DNA of 64,000 nt, from the NCBI GenBank assembly GCA_963930655.1, contig OZ005621.1, forward strand, positions 9,969,001 to 10,033,000. The letters run 5' to 3'. Source of the stretch: Myrica gale (taxonomy: Eukaryota; Streptophyta; Magnoliopsida; Fagales; Myricaceae). Position numbers and translations under genes: made by a program. The notes under the pieces are model-generated. The model did not search any database. It saw only the letters and a list, made by a program, of their open reading frames with translations, and had not been told where the DNA came from. Positions 1 through 11,205 of the stretch are shown here, one piece after another. Every line of letters starts with the position of its first letter. Within the stretch, counting starts at the first letter, position 1.

Positions 1-134
1 CAAAACTCAATAAACTTCAACATTCAAAAGATTCCTAAAATTTTGAGAATATTACCCAAAATTTCAGTAAACAAACATACCCAAAATATCATAAGCTAAT
101 GATTGTGAATAGTTACCGTAATAGTTATGGAAAA

Positions 135-460
135 ATTCCACTTTTCACCCAAAACTACTTGACAAATGTCATTCAAACGTCTATTTTTATCATATTTCGC
201 CTATGAACTCTAAAACTCATTAATTTACGCCCCTTAATTAGATTCTACGATTGAAATGTGCAAAAATAAACTACGCGGTATAATATTGACTGTCGGATCT
301 TAAATTAATGAATTTCGATAGTTCAAGGGTAAAATGTGATGAAATTAGGGTAGTAATGAATTTCAATAGTTTGGTTTGATGGTAGAATGGGATGGAATTA
401 GAGTTTTGACCCTAAAATGATTTTTGTCATATATTTGAGGGGCAAAAAGTGAAGTCCAAT
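135..460. mobile_element. MITE-like inverted-repeat element (family with ACTTTTTGCCC-type ends)
   Basis: The left end (about 136-157) reads TTCCACTTTTCACCC and the right end (about 435-457), read on the minus strand, reads CTTCACTTTTTGCCCCTC. The ends are therefore inverted copies of each other. The interior is AT-rich, non-coding and internally repetitive. Similar ends occur at 10.27, 22.85 and 27.68 kb, so this looks like one member of a dispersed non-autonomous DNA element family. No clean target-site duplication was found. Confidence 0.4.
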
Positions 461-1479
461 AATTATAATGAATAGTTAAAGTTTGATTAGGCACTAGCTA
501 ACTTGCATGGGATATATACCAATTAAAAAACAAGCGAAAGAGAAAGTGGTACCAATATGTAGATTAAGATTGTAGAAACTTCAAGTGGTCAGTTTATCTC
601 AAAATCCAGCCTTGATATCATTTACTGCGCTGCTCAAAAGCAACAGATATAAATAATTCAGACGAGTAGGTGCAAGTAATAAAGTTAAGTAGCTTGACAT
701 CCTGCATAGCTTGATGCAATCTTCGCACAAGCATACAGTAGCAAGAGAGACATCCCACGGATAATGTCATATGAAGTGTAATATCAGGCTATGGAACAAT
801 GCTTCTTTCAAGGGACAGCAATCAAACTTCAGGATGATGAGGGGCTGTTGGTTTGAATATCTAAACTCTCGAACAGTTTTTGACATGATCTTTGTACTTT
901 TATGCTATATGATTCAACCAAAAAGAAAAAAAAACTATTACAACTATAGATAACAGAATCACCAGATGGCAAATCTTAATTCCACAAAAGCAAGAAGAGT
1001 TGCTTCCTGCTTCCTCTAATGTCAAATGAAGTTATCATAGACTTGATCCTCTCACTGAAGTATCTCAAACATCTAAGTTCTGGGGGTAGTGATCGCATGG
1101 GTCTTGCAAGCTTTCTGGTGAACAGAACTTCCCTCGGTAGAATGCTGTTGCTGTACTGGCCAGGTTCAACATAAGCAGCTCAACTTTCATAATCTCGTGG
1201 CAGCTAACCCCTTTTAACTTTGAACAAGCAAGTCGTAAATCTTTATCTGCTCTTCCAAGAATGACTCCGAAAGAAGAGTTTGATGATAGGGCCTATAACT
1301 CATCAACTTGGTATAAGAATTCAATAGATAGTACAAATGAATAGGGAGCCACATGAACACGGGGAATTGCTCAGAGATAGTATTGGCAATTTATATACGG
1401 ACTGGTTTCTCACTCATGGGGGGCCTTACATGATCTCAAAATCTTATTCACTCATTTTTGCTAAATGTATTAGTAGAAG
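461..1479. other. Intergenic and 3' flank of the PORR gene
   Basis: I see no gene here. Short open stretches lack family resemblance. The part from roughly 960 to 1479 is probably the 3' untranslated and downstream region of the PORR gene that ends at 1480. Confidence 0.4.
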
Positions 1480-2808
1480 TCAACACCGGTCACAAATAGA
1501 GTCATCTGAATCATATTCAGAAAAAAAATTGCAGTCCGACTCTTCTTCAGAACTATCCTGATTATCATTCGTTTCATCAGCTGATATATCCTGATTTACA
1601 CCAGCACCTGCACATTCCTTGTATAACCCTCTGCTCCTATCTAACAGACCTTTCCTCAACAGGCTTGCAAATCTTTTCCTGATTTCTACGAGGGGGTGTC
1701 TCTCCAATAGCAGCTGATGGTCATAGGCTTCCCTTAGAACGACAGTCTGAGTGTCATTCTTCTTAGAGATGTAAAAAATGCCAGGATGGCGCTCAAACAC
1801 TTTCGTGAACTTTTGGGGTAAGTCTAGTGACTTACGGAGGTTGCTCACATTCTTACGCTCAGTTTTCTTTTGTATGGTTAGGTGAAGAAACTCGTGAAAG
1901 ACTCCAACAATCCTCTTCTCCGAGACATCTGTGCGGGGATCCAAATGGAAGGCATCACAGTATGGGGAAGTATATGGGAGTTTTTGCCACTCTTTCAGCC
2001 ACGCCATGCACTTTCTTTTCAAACCAAAACCCCTCGTAAATCCAATTGGAAAGGCTAAGCAGCCCTTTTTCATGTCTTCTTCCTTCTGTTGCAGAGCAGC
2101 ATTCCTTTGCAACTGGGAGACAGCAAGGTTGTTATCCCAGGACAAGAGTTTCAAGCCAATACGCTCATCAGGGAGGTGGACCAAGGAGAACAATTCCAGG
2201 TAATGTGGAATCAGGGAATGCTGATAATCATATGGCAAGCCCAGGTCCCATTTCAGTTGGTCAATAGTTTGTAAAGGAAGGGTCTGACCTCTGGTAAGCA
2301 TAAGCAGTTTCCGGAGCCTATTGACAAGGTCCATCTGACTCTGCTCAATGATATCGAGTTCTTCTTGCTGCAGTTTTAATGCTTCAGGAGTCAAGCTGAA
2401 ACAGGGGACACGATTACCTCCACTGTCAAAAGCATGAGACTCGAGGAAAACAGTAGGGAATCTCCTAATAAAGGTGGAGAGCTTAAGATCATGGGGTATA
2501 CCAAGTTGTCCACGATAGCGACAGAGGTGGTATATGGGCACACAACCCTGGGGAGTAGAAGAGATAATGGAAACAAGAAAGCAAGCTGCTCTGAGATCCC
2601 TTTCACCAGTCACAACAGCATCTAGTGCCCTATCTTTCACCCATTTCAACTTTACATTCACCAGACTACACGTCTGCTGGTAATTAAATACTAGCTCACA
2701 TCCATGGAGAAAACCAGATCCTCCAGCTCTACCGAAAAACATCCGCTGCACCATTTTCTTCAAATGAAAAACTAACCAAAGATTGCCTGCAGCATACTCT
2801 AGTTTCAT
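1480..2808 (-). CDS. PORR-domain organellar RNA-binding protein (WHAT'S THIS FACTOR family)
   Basis: A 442-residue, single-exon protein. From about residue 50 to 395 it shows the plant organelle RNA recognition (PORR) pattern: LKWVKDRALDAVV at the start of the domain, then STFIRRFPTVF, FSLTPEA, LGLPYDY, LKLLSWD, LAFPIGFTRGFGLKRK, SPYCDAFHLDPRTDVSEKR, FTKVFERHPGIFYISKK and a terminal KGLLDRSRGLYKE. Known members bind group II introns and help splice them in chloroplasts or mitochondria; WTF9 acts on mitochondrial transcripts. Which paralogue this is I cannot tell. The N-terminus (MKLEY..., with a second Met at residue 19 before QRMFFGRAGG) is hydrophobic and basic, which suits an organellar targeting peptide; the second Met may be the real start. 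The C-terminal 46 residues form an acidic, Ser-rich tail. Length suits the family and the frame is unbroken. Confidence 0.87.
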   Translation of the reverse strand: MKLEYAAGNLWLVFHLKKMVQRMFFGRAGGSGFLHGCELVFNYQQTCSLVNVKLKWVKDRALDAVVTGERDLRAACFLVSIISSTPQGCVPIYHLCRYRGQLGIPHDLKLSTFIRRFPTVFLESHAFDSGGNRVPCFSLTPEALKLQQEELDIIEQSQMDLVNRLRKLLMLTRGQTLPLQTIDQLKWDLGLPYDYQHSLIPHYLELFSLVHLPDERIGLKLLSWDNNLAVSQLQRNAALQQKEEDMKKGCLAFPIGFTRGFGLKRKCMAWLKEWQKLPYTSPYCDAFHLDPRTDVSEKRIVGVFHEFLHLTIQKKTERKNVSNLRKSLDLPQKFTKVFERHPGIFYISKKNDTQTVVLREAYDHQLLLERHPLVEIRKRFASLLRKGLLDRSRGLYKECAGAGVNQDISADETNDNQDSSEEESDCNFFSEYDSDDSICDRC

Positions 2809-3550
2809 TAAAATGTTTCTTCAGAAGAAAAATCAGACAAAATATGTACCTTTTATTCATCTAGAATCATAGTCTTCTAAATCCTTAGGATAAAATTGGG
2901 GTTTCTGAATACCCAACAACCATAGTTAAATGATCTAAAATCCTATAACCTCAGCAATCTTGCCCTATATAGACTGAAATTAAAACAAGTAGGTGGTCAA
3001 CAAAAAAAAACATTACGGGAACTAAGGTTCAACTGATCACCAAGTCTATATTGTAGGTAGCAGTTACACATAATCTAGCCAAAGCGATAGGAATGAAAAC
3101 CACGCACACCTGGTGAAAATACCAGTCTCTAAAGTGTAAGCAAGCATAATTTAAAACAATTAAATCGACAGGTTCGTGAACCTATTATATTAGCTGGGTG
3201 AACCTCAAACAAATCAAACAAGTGATTATTCTTCTATTAGAGCATGGTGTTATAAAACAGTAGTTGATCAGTACAGGGCATTAAAAGGTATCTACGCAAT
3301 TGAATGAGTTCTTCTGTTTCAGTGCAGGCTGAGGACTTCCGAAGAGAATAATGAGTTGATTGCTTAAATAATGGCGGCTCTGGTTTGAATTTCCAAAGAA
3401 TTAAACTCTTATAGAGAAGAATCTGGATTGGGTTGACAGTATTGGAAAGAAAGCAATATTGCTCAAAGTGGAACGGAGATTATTTCATTTGAAAGCTGTG
3501 AAGTGGGTCAAGCTGAAATTAATCAAAATTGATTGAGAGAACAAGTCCCA
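2809..3550. other. Intergenic, upstream of the PORR gene
   Basis: This is the presumed promoter side of the minus-strand PORR gene. It is AT-rich with no recognisable coding exon. I could not name a specific regulatory element. Confidence 0.35.
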
Positions 3551-3791
3551 TGTGCCAATGGTAAAATTCTACATAAAGAGTTAAGCTGTAAGTTTTAACA
3601 AAAAGGATGACAAGCAAATTGCTCCTTAGATGTGGCTCTAAACATACAAAACCAGACAGTAACAATCGCATTTGTCTGACTGATGAGAGAGATCAGCTCT
3701 ATCTCATTGCAGCAATAATCCTTGCTATTGGACAACTTAATGAGTCTCGCATGCACCAGAAATCAGGGATATGTTTACGTGCATAGCTTGG
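3551..3791. repeat. Direct repeat, copy 1 (about 240 bp)
   Basis: This stretch, from TGTGCCAATGGTAAAATTC to GTGCATAGCTTG, recurs almost unchanged at 10445-10684, with only scattered substitutions and short indels. Flanks differ at both ends in both copies, so the repeat has sharp edges. Neither copy encodes a recognisable protein. It resembles a transcribed untranslated region or a duplicated genomic patch; no inverted ends are visible. Confidence 0.7.
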
Positions 3792-4168
3792 CTGCGGTGT
3801 TGTCACCGCGCGCGCTGTGGGTGTGTCAGGAGTGCCCATGTGTGTCATTGGCGCCTCATCTCGGCACCTATCCTCCCACGTATGGCTGTCACGGCCCAAG
3901 TCATTCCTGGGGATCCTTTCACAAAGGTCGGACTCAGTGGGGGGCTCGGCGCTGGCGAGTGGCGGCTGGAGGAGTTGGGTTGGGACTTTTCGATGAAGAA
4001 AGTCTCTCTTCGTGTGACCCAGGTCACCTTTTTTATTTTTAAACTAGGGCTCAGTTTGAGCCCTGAATTAAATTTTTTTAAAAAAAATCTGCAACCGGAA
4101 ATTCCGAAACCGGTACTGGAACCGGAATCGGAATTTCAAGTTTCCACCGGATAAAATTCTCACCCTTA
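3792..4168. other. GC-rich island ending in a hAT-like terminal sequence
   Basis: Positions about 3790-4020 are markedly richer in G+C than the neighbourhood (for example CACCGCGCGCGCTGTGG near 3808). The stretch after 4090 has repeated GGAACCGGAAT-type words and stops at CACCCTTA (4161-4168), the same end seen in the hAT-like element at 28254-28882. No matching left terminus was found, so this is probably a truncated element plus captured sequence. Confidence 0.35.
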
Positions 4169-4843
4169 CTCCCAAAAATTTCTTCCCATACATATTTTGT
4201 GTGGACCACACCATTTTCACAAACTTAAAATACATATTTTGAAAAACAAAATTCTTCCCAAACATTTTTTTTTTTACAGGCCCCACAAGGCCACAACTTT
4301 CACAAATACCCAAAAAAACACCTCGAAATTTTTTTCAATGCACACAAACTGAAAAACCCCTATCAAAGTACACCAAAAGGTTTGTTCAGTTGAATTCTAC
4401 TTTGATTTCATGTCCTAGGATCTGAGTTTTTTTCCAAAACCCTTATCAGCACATCACACTAATACATGCGTCAGGAAACATGGGAATTGAAAATCTTACA
4501 AACCCGCGGGTTCCTAATTTTAAAGGAATTCCTGCCAAGATGACAGATCCTGCAGTAGGTGCCTCTACATGAGCTTCAGGTAATCAAATATGAACTGGCA
4601 CCATAGGCACTTTGACAGCGAAAGAAGCAGGTAATCAGACATAGTTAAAACTTACGAAAACAAAAAACAAAAAAAAAACGTTTAGGCAAATATCATAACA
4701 AAGCTGCACTAATCTCCTAGTTACAAAAGAAGCCTCCATTCTCTAATCAAGAAACTATAAATAAAAGTTAATTTAAGGAGAGAGGTTGGGAGAACCAGTA
4801 CAATATTCCAATTCTTGAATTTTAAGTGTAAAATAAGATGAAC
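4169..4843. other. Intergenic, nothing recognised
   Basis: AT-rich sequence without a supported gene. Open frames here are short and have no family resemblance. Confidence 0.3.
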
Positions 4844-5053
4844 CTGATCTTCAAGAATGATCCCGGCAAGACCTGCTCTAATATATCTCGACTGTTCTTT
4901 TGACATTCATTGCATTTCTGTATCCATGATCACCATCTCCAATGACAGGAATTGACACAGCTTGGGTAATTTGTGGCCCCTGATCGACCATTTCTCCAAA
5001 GGATATAAACCCCGTATCAAGCAATCCCAATCTAGCAGCCGATATTGAAAATC
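4844..5053 (-). pseudogene. Fossil exon of carboxyvinyl-carboxyphosphonate phosphorylmutase-like (PEP mutase/ICL superfamily) gene
   Basis: Read on the minus strand, the segment encodes GFSISAARLGLLDTGFISFG, then VDQGPQITQAVSIPVIGDGD and NAMNVKRTV, which I recognise as the core of the plastid-type carboxyvinyl-carboxyphosphonate phosphorylmutase family, including the metal-site GDGD. The exon has a plausible acceptor (CTATTAG before 5053) and donor (CAG then GTTCATC after 4844). After KRTVE the frame breaks near 4890: the continuation Y-I-R-A-G-L-A-G-I-I-L-E-D-Q is in another frame, consistent with loss of two bases. No upstream or downstream exons of the enzyme were found nearby, so this is a non-functional fragment. 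Confidence 0.72.
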
Positions 5054-7726
5054 CTAATAGAAGCACAGAATGGCGTCAATAGACTACCTTGTCTCTTTTC
5101 AAACAGTTAACATGCCATTAACTCTACCGCAATGACAGTTTATTTCATAATTCCTTCTAAACCATGTTCATTGCAGAAAGCAATTTCTGACTATTTTCCA
5201 AGTACATTCAGGGCATCAAATGTCCAGAAAAACAAACACAAAATCTCAGAGGGGAAAGGTAAAAAGAAGCACTTTCTCCTAACACCACCACTGAATGTTA
5301 TCATGAATGCTCCTTCTCCTATCTAAAACATTAATGTTGAAACAAAAAAATTAGTCATAAAATTATAAAAATGGAAGGAAAATAGAAGAATGACCTTGGG
5401 GTTGTGTGGGTTGAGCTGGCATTGATGGCAACGAGCACAGCGGTTGTTCCTTTTGGGCTGTTGGAATTGTTTGGATCTGTTTGGGATGAAATGATGAAGC
5501 AATAGATGGGCTTATGGTTCTCTGTGAAATTGTCATTGTGGCAGAAGGGTTTATGCAGATCAAGGTTGTGGCTGCGGTATTTTACAGGGTTTTGTGTTTC
5601 AACCAGTGGGTAGGACAATTGAGAGGCGATTCAGATTGTTCTCGAAGAGGACAAACTGAGGACCGGTGCTACCAGATATCTAGGCATATGTATTGGTTCT
5701 TAAATCCAAAATCCTCCAACAATGGGCACACAATATAAAATTCTCTAAATCTATGTCATCTGCAAGTCATATATAACATAGTGGTGACCACCCACAGGAA
5801 GATGATCATGTGTCCTTAGTAACAACCTAAATTCGGCTGTTAATGTTGTATTTATGCTAAGAAAGAAAAGAAAATATGGAATCTAAAAATCCACTGTCCC
5901 TAATATCATCACTTAATGGCATTCTCTAAATCATATATAGAGTGAGAAGGACAGGTGTCATTTTTATTTTATTTTTTCCACAGAATGTGCTTCAAAATTT
6001 TAGAGAATAACATCTGAATGTGTGAATGGTTCTCTGTTTGTCGTTGTTCCATGCACTAGAGGATAAAGCTACGATCCTAGATAGAGGAAATCCTTGCTCC
6101 AAGAGTTAGTGTATCTTGTCAAATTAACTGAATCAGTATATCAATTAGAACACAAATTCATTACTTATAGCATTGATTTTCTCGAACTTATAGGATAATA
6201 TCCCATAAAACCTAATAGAAAGGCAAATATGTGACAAGTCATTCAAGAAACAAAGCTTACAGGGATGATATTGGGATGGCGCAACATAGACAGCAAAGGA
6301 ACCTCCAAAATGAACTGGTTTTCAAGAAAAGAAACCAACTTCTCGCCCTCCTCTCAGTTGGGTTGTCATATTTCCAACCAAAAACCTCCTCTCAGATTTT
6401 CCACTGGTGGAAATCTGCTTAAATAGGTAAAAAATATTCGTGGGTCTGAGCCAAGAATCTTCTACATCATCAAATCAACTTCCCTTTCAATGTCTTGAAC
6501 CAAATATACTTTATAAACCAAGCAAATCTCAGAGGGTGGAGGATAGCTATACAATTCGATAAGTGGAACTATGGAAGAGACTGTATTGGTGCGAGGTCGA
6601 GCTGCGTTGCCCGTGGAGCGAGTAGCGGCAACTCGCTGTACGCTTCCCAAAGCTTAAAATGCAAGAAGTACTGTATTGGGTGATTGGGTCCAAATTTTAA
6701 AATGACCACTTTCGTATCTCTGTTCTGTTAATTTTCATGACTTTAAACAAATTATTTATGTTTTTTTGTAGGCTATCAATATAATCTTGTCGTGATAACA
6801 GTTGATCATAAATAAAGCTAACAATTATGGAAAATGTGAATTGATATTGATATTATTTATAACATTACGCATGTAATGTAATGGATTAATTTCGTAAGCA
6901 TTAAGATTAAGATTATTTTAGTTGCGGTCAGTAAAACTTCTTATTTTTAGTTCTTAACAAATCTAAACTACTAGTATCATAATTTATACATTCTCTTCAA
7001 AAGCTTTCAGAACTACCCCAACATTTCTTTAGGGAATCGTTAGTATCGTCCAAAGAACTTGTTATATATTAAAAATTGTTGGAATATATGTTAAAATCGA
7101 AAGAGTTAATTGATCTACTCTGCCTTTGAAAAGGCAACTGTCTAAAGACCACTTCAGCTAGTTGCATTCCGCGTTGCTTTGACTATTGTTTAGGTTACGT
7201 GAATTGTAGTAGTCAATGCTTGAGACGTGTCCAATTTTATTTAAGAAAAAAAATCACTTTGTGCGCTAAAACTATGGGTCAATAAAACTTTAGAGATTAT
7301 AACTACAAAGTTCTTTCCATTTAGCTTTCAAATTAATAAAATTTTCTAATATGGTCATTGAATAAGATCTAATTATCAAAATTATGACACATTATAAATA
7401 AAACATGTGGCACAATTTGACTTATAGAATCTTATTCGAAGCCATACATTGATACATTTTGATAATTTTAAAACGTAATAGGATGCACTTGATAATTTGA
7501 ACCCCAAATAATATTTACCCTGCAATTCAAAATTGCAAAATGAAGTTTCTCATTTATTTTATTTCATCTTTTTTTTAAATTAGCTTTGAGGGTAGAGAGG
7601 CTTTAACATACTCCCAATGTTTTCTTTTAACAAAAAAAAATTACTAGTATCACGTGGCCATAATCTTTCCTTGTATACCTCACATATTCTTTTGGAAACA
7701 ACTGCTTATATTTTTGGCTTAAATGT
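5054..7726. other. Intergenic, nothing firmly recognised
   Basis: AT-rich sequence with no supported gene. A minus-strand open stretch at 5363-5563 is Ser/Thr/Pro-rich and could be a relic of a transit-peptide exon of the broken phosphorylmutase gene, but there is no second line of evidence. Confidence 0.3.
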
Positions 7727-9206
7727 TGTTGGCTTTTGTGCACAATCGAGATTTTAATTATTTCAATAAATGGATGAGTTTACAAATTGAACATCTTTAA
7801 AGACAAAGACAACTTGACGAAAAGAGTCAAACCTTGAAGAAAAAAAGAACAAGAAGATGCAAGAAGCTTAAAATGAACATTCAAGACCTTAGAGTACAAT
7901 CCTTGTAACTCTTTATTTCACATTTGACAATGATTTAAATCGCGCACTTGCATATCTTTCAAAACATGCATAAACCGTTTTAAGTTTTGTTCGAAGGATT
8001 AAAATATTTTTATAGGTTTCAAAAACACCCCAATCAAACCTCAAAACCTTCATATACTTATGAGAAGTATGTCTTCAAAATTGGGTGTTTAAAAGTGGTT
8101 AAAACCTTGTTTTTAAAATAACCGGATTATGTTTAAGTTGAGGAGGTCGACCGGTTGTTCAAGCGGTCGACCGGTAATTCGACCGTCTCATGTAGTGGTC
8201 GACCGGTTGGTTTTGACAAAAGAGTCGTTGAAGCTTCTGACAATATGACCGTTGGGTAACGGTAAGGGCATGTTTGAGCCCAATTAATTGGGGCTCAAAA
8301 TTTTATGTTTACTATTAAAAAATTCACCACATAATTTTTTATTATTATAATATTTATTAAAAATCTTCTCTCTCTTCACTTTTTCACCAACTCCCATAAC
8401 ATTTCTTTACTTTATAATATTTCTCAAACCCCAATACCCAAAATTTTGACCCTCAAACATACCTCAAGGCGGTCAACCGGTTCATGTAGCGGTCGACCGG
8501 CTCGTTTTAGCAAAAACTCTCAACGGCTATAAACGGCTAGTTTTCATATGTGGCCTATAAATACACCTTTATTTCATCTAAAATGTATAACCAACGACCA
8601 CATATCATTTCTACTACTTGAGAAATATTCTAAACCTTCCTATTCTATATTTCTCATAGCATTCACACAAAACACATTTTCATATCCTTGTCTTTGTGTG
8701 AATAAAGAGATAGAGCTCTTCATTTTTATATCTACTCTTTGAGAGAGTCTTGTTCCTCAATCTACCTATCAAAAGAGGTGTTTCCTTTAGTGAGGTTGTT
8801 CACTGAAGAAGAAGCTTTGAGAGTGTATATCTCAAGCTTGGTGAGGTTGTGAGTGATGAGCCAAAAAATCACTTGGGTGGGTTTGAGTGTTGATCCCGGG
8901 AATCACTTGTACGGTTCACTAGCACCCGGAAGCTAGTGTGTAAAGCTATTGAAGATAGTGGAAAACCTCAAGGCTCGATGAAGGAGCTTGAGGGGTGGAT
9001 GTAGCCAGGTTTGCCGAACCACCTAAAAATACTGTGTTTGCTACTCTTACCCTTCTCCTTACTTTAGCACTTATTTACAGTTCTATATACTTGTGCTAAA
9101 GTAGTATTTACTTGCAAACACAACTTTGGGGGTTTTAACCGAAAAGTTTAGAAAACCAATTCACCCCCCTCTTGGGTTGTCTTAATCCTGAAATCTAGGA
9201 TTCACA
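7727..9206 (+). mobile_element. Probable solo LTR (Ty1/copia-like) carrying a nested MITE
   Basis: The region begins TGTTGGCTTTTGTGC and can be ended at ATTCACA, giving TG...CA ends. The flanks AATGT and AATGC match at four of five bases. Inside are LTR hallmarks: several copies of the near-palindrome GGTCGACCGG (8146-8505), a TATA-like CCTATAAATACACC near 8565, and an end section AATTCACCCCCCTCTTGGGTTG typical of plant LTRs. No primer site or coding region follows, and no second copy is in the window, so a solo LTR is the simplest reading. Ends are tentative. Confidence 0.5.
8266..8463. mobile_element. PIF/Harbinger-like (Tourist-type) MITE inside the solo LTR
   Basis: Starts GGGCATGTTTGAG and ends CTCAAACATACC, an inverted pair. 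It interrupts the LTR sequence between GGTAA and TCAAGGCGG. The flanking trinucleotides TAA and TCA approximate the TWA duplication of this superfamily. It is 198 bp long, AT-rich and non-coding. Confidence 0.5.
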
Positions 9207-9227
9207 AATGCAACTACAGTCTATCTG

Positions 9228-9533
9228 GTATAAGAAAATTTTAAATTAGTTCGTAAGGTAAATAAAGTTGCAAATTAGTCTCTGCGGTAAGATTTCCATT
9301 AAAAATACGTCATTCTGTCCATCCCGTCTCTTTCACTAATGACACATGATAGTCAACACTAACTACAACGTACTACGTCTCTACGTAAACCTCGTAATTT
9401 ATTAGCATATGATGTTAGTAAAAGAGATGAAGATGGACAAAATAATGTGTTTTTAATTGAAACTGTATCACATAGACTAATTTATAACTTTATTTATCTC
9501 AGAAATTAATTTGTAATTTTTTTATATAATAAG
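9228..9533. mobile_element. Foldback MITE with inverted arms of about 95 bp
   Basis: The left arm (from 9228) and the right arm (to 9533, read in reverse complement) run parallel over roughly 95 bases with scattered mismatches. Both contain AAATTAGT, AATAAAGTT, AAATTAGTCT and a final TCTGTCC/TTTGTCC. The spacer is about 110 bases. The element is non-coding; its superfamily is unresolved. Confidence 0.6.
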
Positions 9534-10273
9534 AATTGTGAATACATTTATGCATATATTTTTACCCGGGGAAGATCTACCTTACTCTTTTGCTTGTAGT
9601 GTTACTGGTGTACAACTTTACCTGTTGACAATTAATTATGCTGAAGCCTTTTGATTGTGTCTGTCACTTCTGTAAGACAATGTAATGTTGCGCCGAGGAA
9701 TATACAGAATTTTCATTTCTTTCCAATTCACTCTCAGCTTCTTGACAAAAATGAAGGCAAAAAAGCCTAAAAATTCTTCCATCGAGTTATTTTCCCAAAA
9801 CCGTGAGGCAATGGGGCGATGGCCGTTCCGCCGCTGGATCTGCCACATCTCTTCTTTCTTCATCAAATAACTTCCCTAACTCAAATCTTCTTCAACCATT
9901 GCAATTTGTGGTTTACATTTTGTTTATGCAAACTCTTTACTTTCCAGTTCCACACCACATGTCATTCATTGTGCCTAAGGTTCCTACCCCAAAGCAAGCC
10001 CCAAGTACAAGTGATGCTTATAAGAAAAAAATAAAAATTCATATATAAAGGTTTCTTTTGTGAAATAATTTCGTTGTATTAAGCCTCAAAAATGGTTTCT
10101 GCTCAAAGTTGATGGGTAATTCTATTTGTCAAAGGACTTATTTAATTTGTATTATTTATAGGATAATGTTTAAGTAAATTAAAAATTTATTGTTTATTAT
10201 ATTAAAAGAAAAAAAAGCCACACTCGAACTTTCATTTTTATTGATCAGGCCTTCTTAGCTGATAAATTAAGAA
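9534..10273. other. Intergenic, nothing recognised
   Basis: AT-rich, no supported gene. Overlapping open frames in 9685-10048 show no family resemblance. Confidence 0.3.
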
Positions 10274-10444
10274 AAATTGCACTTTTCGTCCCCCTCAATT
10301 ATTGCGTTATTGACACTTTAAACTCTATATTATCAATTTAGTGACATTTCGTCACCTAACTACCACTTACTTACATATTGCACTCCGACGTCAAGATTTT
10401 CCGTCATTTTGAACTTAAGCGTGCGGGTGACACAGGCGACTCAT

Positions 10445-10684
10445 GTGCCAATGGTAAAATTCTACATAAAGAGTTCAGCTGTAAGGTTTAACATAAAGGA
10501 TGACAAGCAAATTGCTCCTCAGATGTGGCTCTAAACATACAAAACCAGACAGTAACAATCGCATTTGTCTGACTGATGAGAGAGATCAGCTCTATCTCAT
10601 TGCAGCAATAATCCTTGCTATTGGACAACTTAATGAGAGTCTCGCATGCACCAGAAATAAGGGATATGTTTAGTGCATAGCTTG
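10445..10684. repeat. Direct repeat, copy 2 (about 240 bp)
   Basis: Near-identical to 3551-3791. The part ATCCTTGCTATTGGACAACT followed by the CTCGCATGCACCAGAAAT motif also begins a short local amplification at 10757-10859, where related units of about 60 bp appear twice in tandem. The copy lies just downstream of the pyrophosphokinase fossil exon, but I cannot show it belongs to that gene. Confidence 0.7.
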
Positions 10685-10756
10685 AAAACATTTCTTTGCT
10701 CTCAAATATCTTTTCCCATCACCAAAAATCTTTTCTTCCAAAATAAATTTCCATTA

Positions 10757-10859
10757 CATTATGAGAGTCTCGCATGCACCAGAAATTCCGGTTCCATTAT
10801 CCTTGCTATTGGACAACTTAATGAGAGTCTCGCATGCACCAGAAATTCCGGTTCCATTA
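10757..10859. repeat. Short tandem repeat, unit about 60 bp
   Basis: The block ATGAGAGTCTCGCATGCACC, then AGAAATTCCGGTTCCATTA, is repeated twice head to tail. The unit is partly derived from the 3' part of the adjacent direct repeat at 10445-10684. Confidence 0.7.
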
Positions 10860-11024
10860 GTGGGCCTAAAGGCCCAAATTTTACTTTGGCCAAAATTTTT
10901 TTTTGGCCGGAAAATGGACTGTTTTTTTTCCATGTTATGCAGGAGTTGATCTGGTCTCAGCTAGAACTTCAATTTGACTTTATCAGCTAAGCTAATTGAT
11001 ACCTTCCACTCTCCCAATATGATT

Positions 11025-11205
11025 TCATTGGAAAATGCTACTCACTGAACAATCATCATGAACGCGCCAAATGGTTTCACCCAACAGGTTTGCTACTGAA
11101 AGAACAGTCACCTGAGGGAAGTAGTTCTCCTCCACAGCTGGAATTGTGTTTGTAACAATCACCTCTTGACGTAGGCCGCTTAACAACCTCTCAATTGCAG
11201 GAGGG
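11025..11205 (-). pseudogene. Orphan terminal exon of ribose-phosphate pyrophosphokinase (PRPP synthetase)
   Basis: After the acceptor TTTTTTTAACAG, the minus strand encodes PPAIERLLSGLRQEVIVTNT, IPAVEENYFPQVTVLSVANL and LGETIWRVHDDCSVSSIFQ followed by TGA. This is the C-terminal end of plant PRPP synthetase, which makes phosphoribosyl pyrophosphate from ribose-5-phosphate and ATP. The 60 codons (one base in from the splice site) are open. The ATP- and pyrophosphate-binding upstream exons should lie at higher coordinates on this strand, but none can be seen before the transporter gene. I therefore call it a gene fragment. It could be the last exon of a gene with a very long disrupted intron, but that is less likely. 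Confidence 0.75.

Noticed and set aside
1827..2625. Several overlapping plus-strand frames of 60-90 codons
   Set aside because: Antisense shadows of the PORR gene.
5363..5563. Ser/Thr/Pro-rich minus-strand frame upstream of the phosphorylmutase fossil
   Set aside because: Could be a transit-peptide exon, but there is no conserved sequence and the exon that should link it to the fossil is missing.
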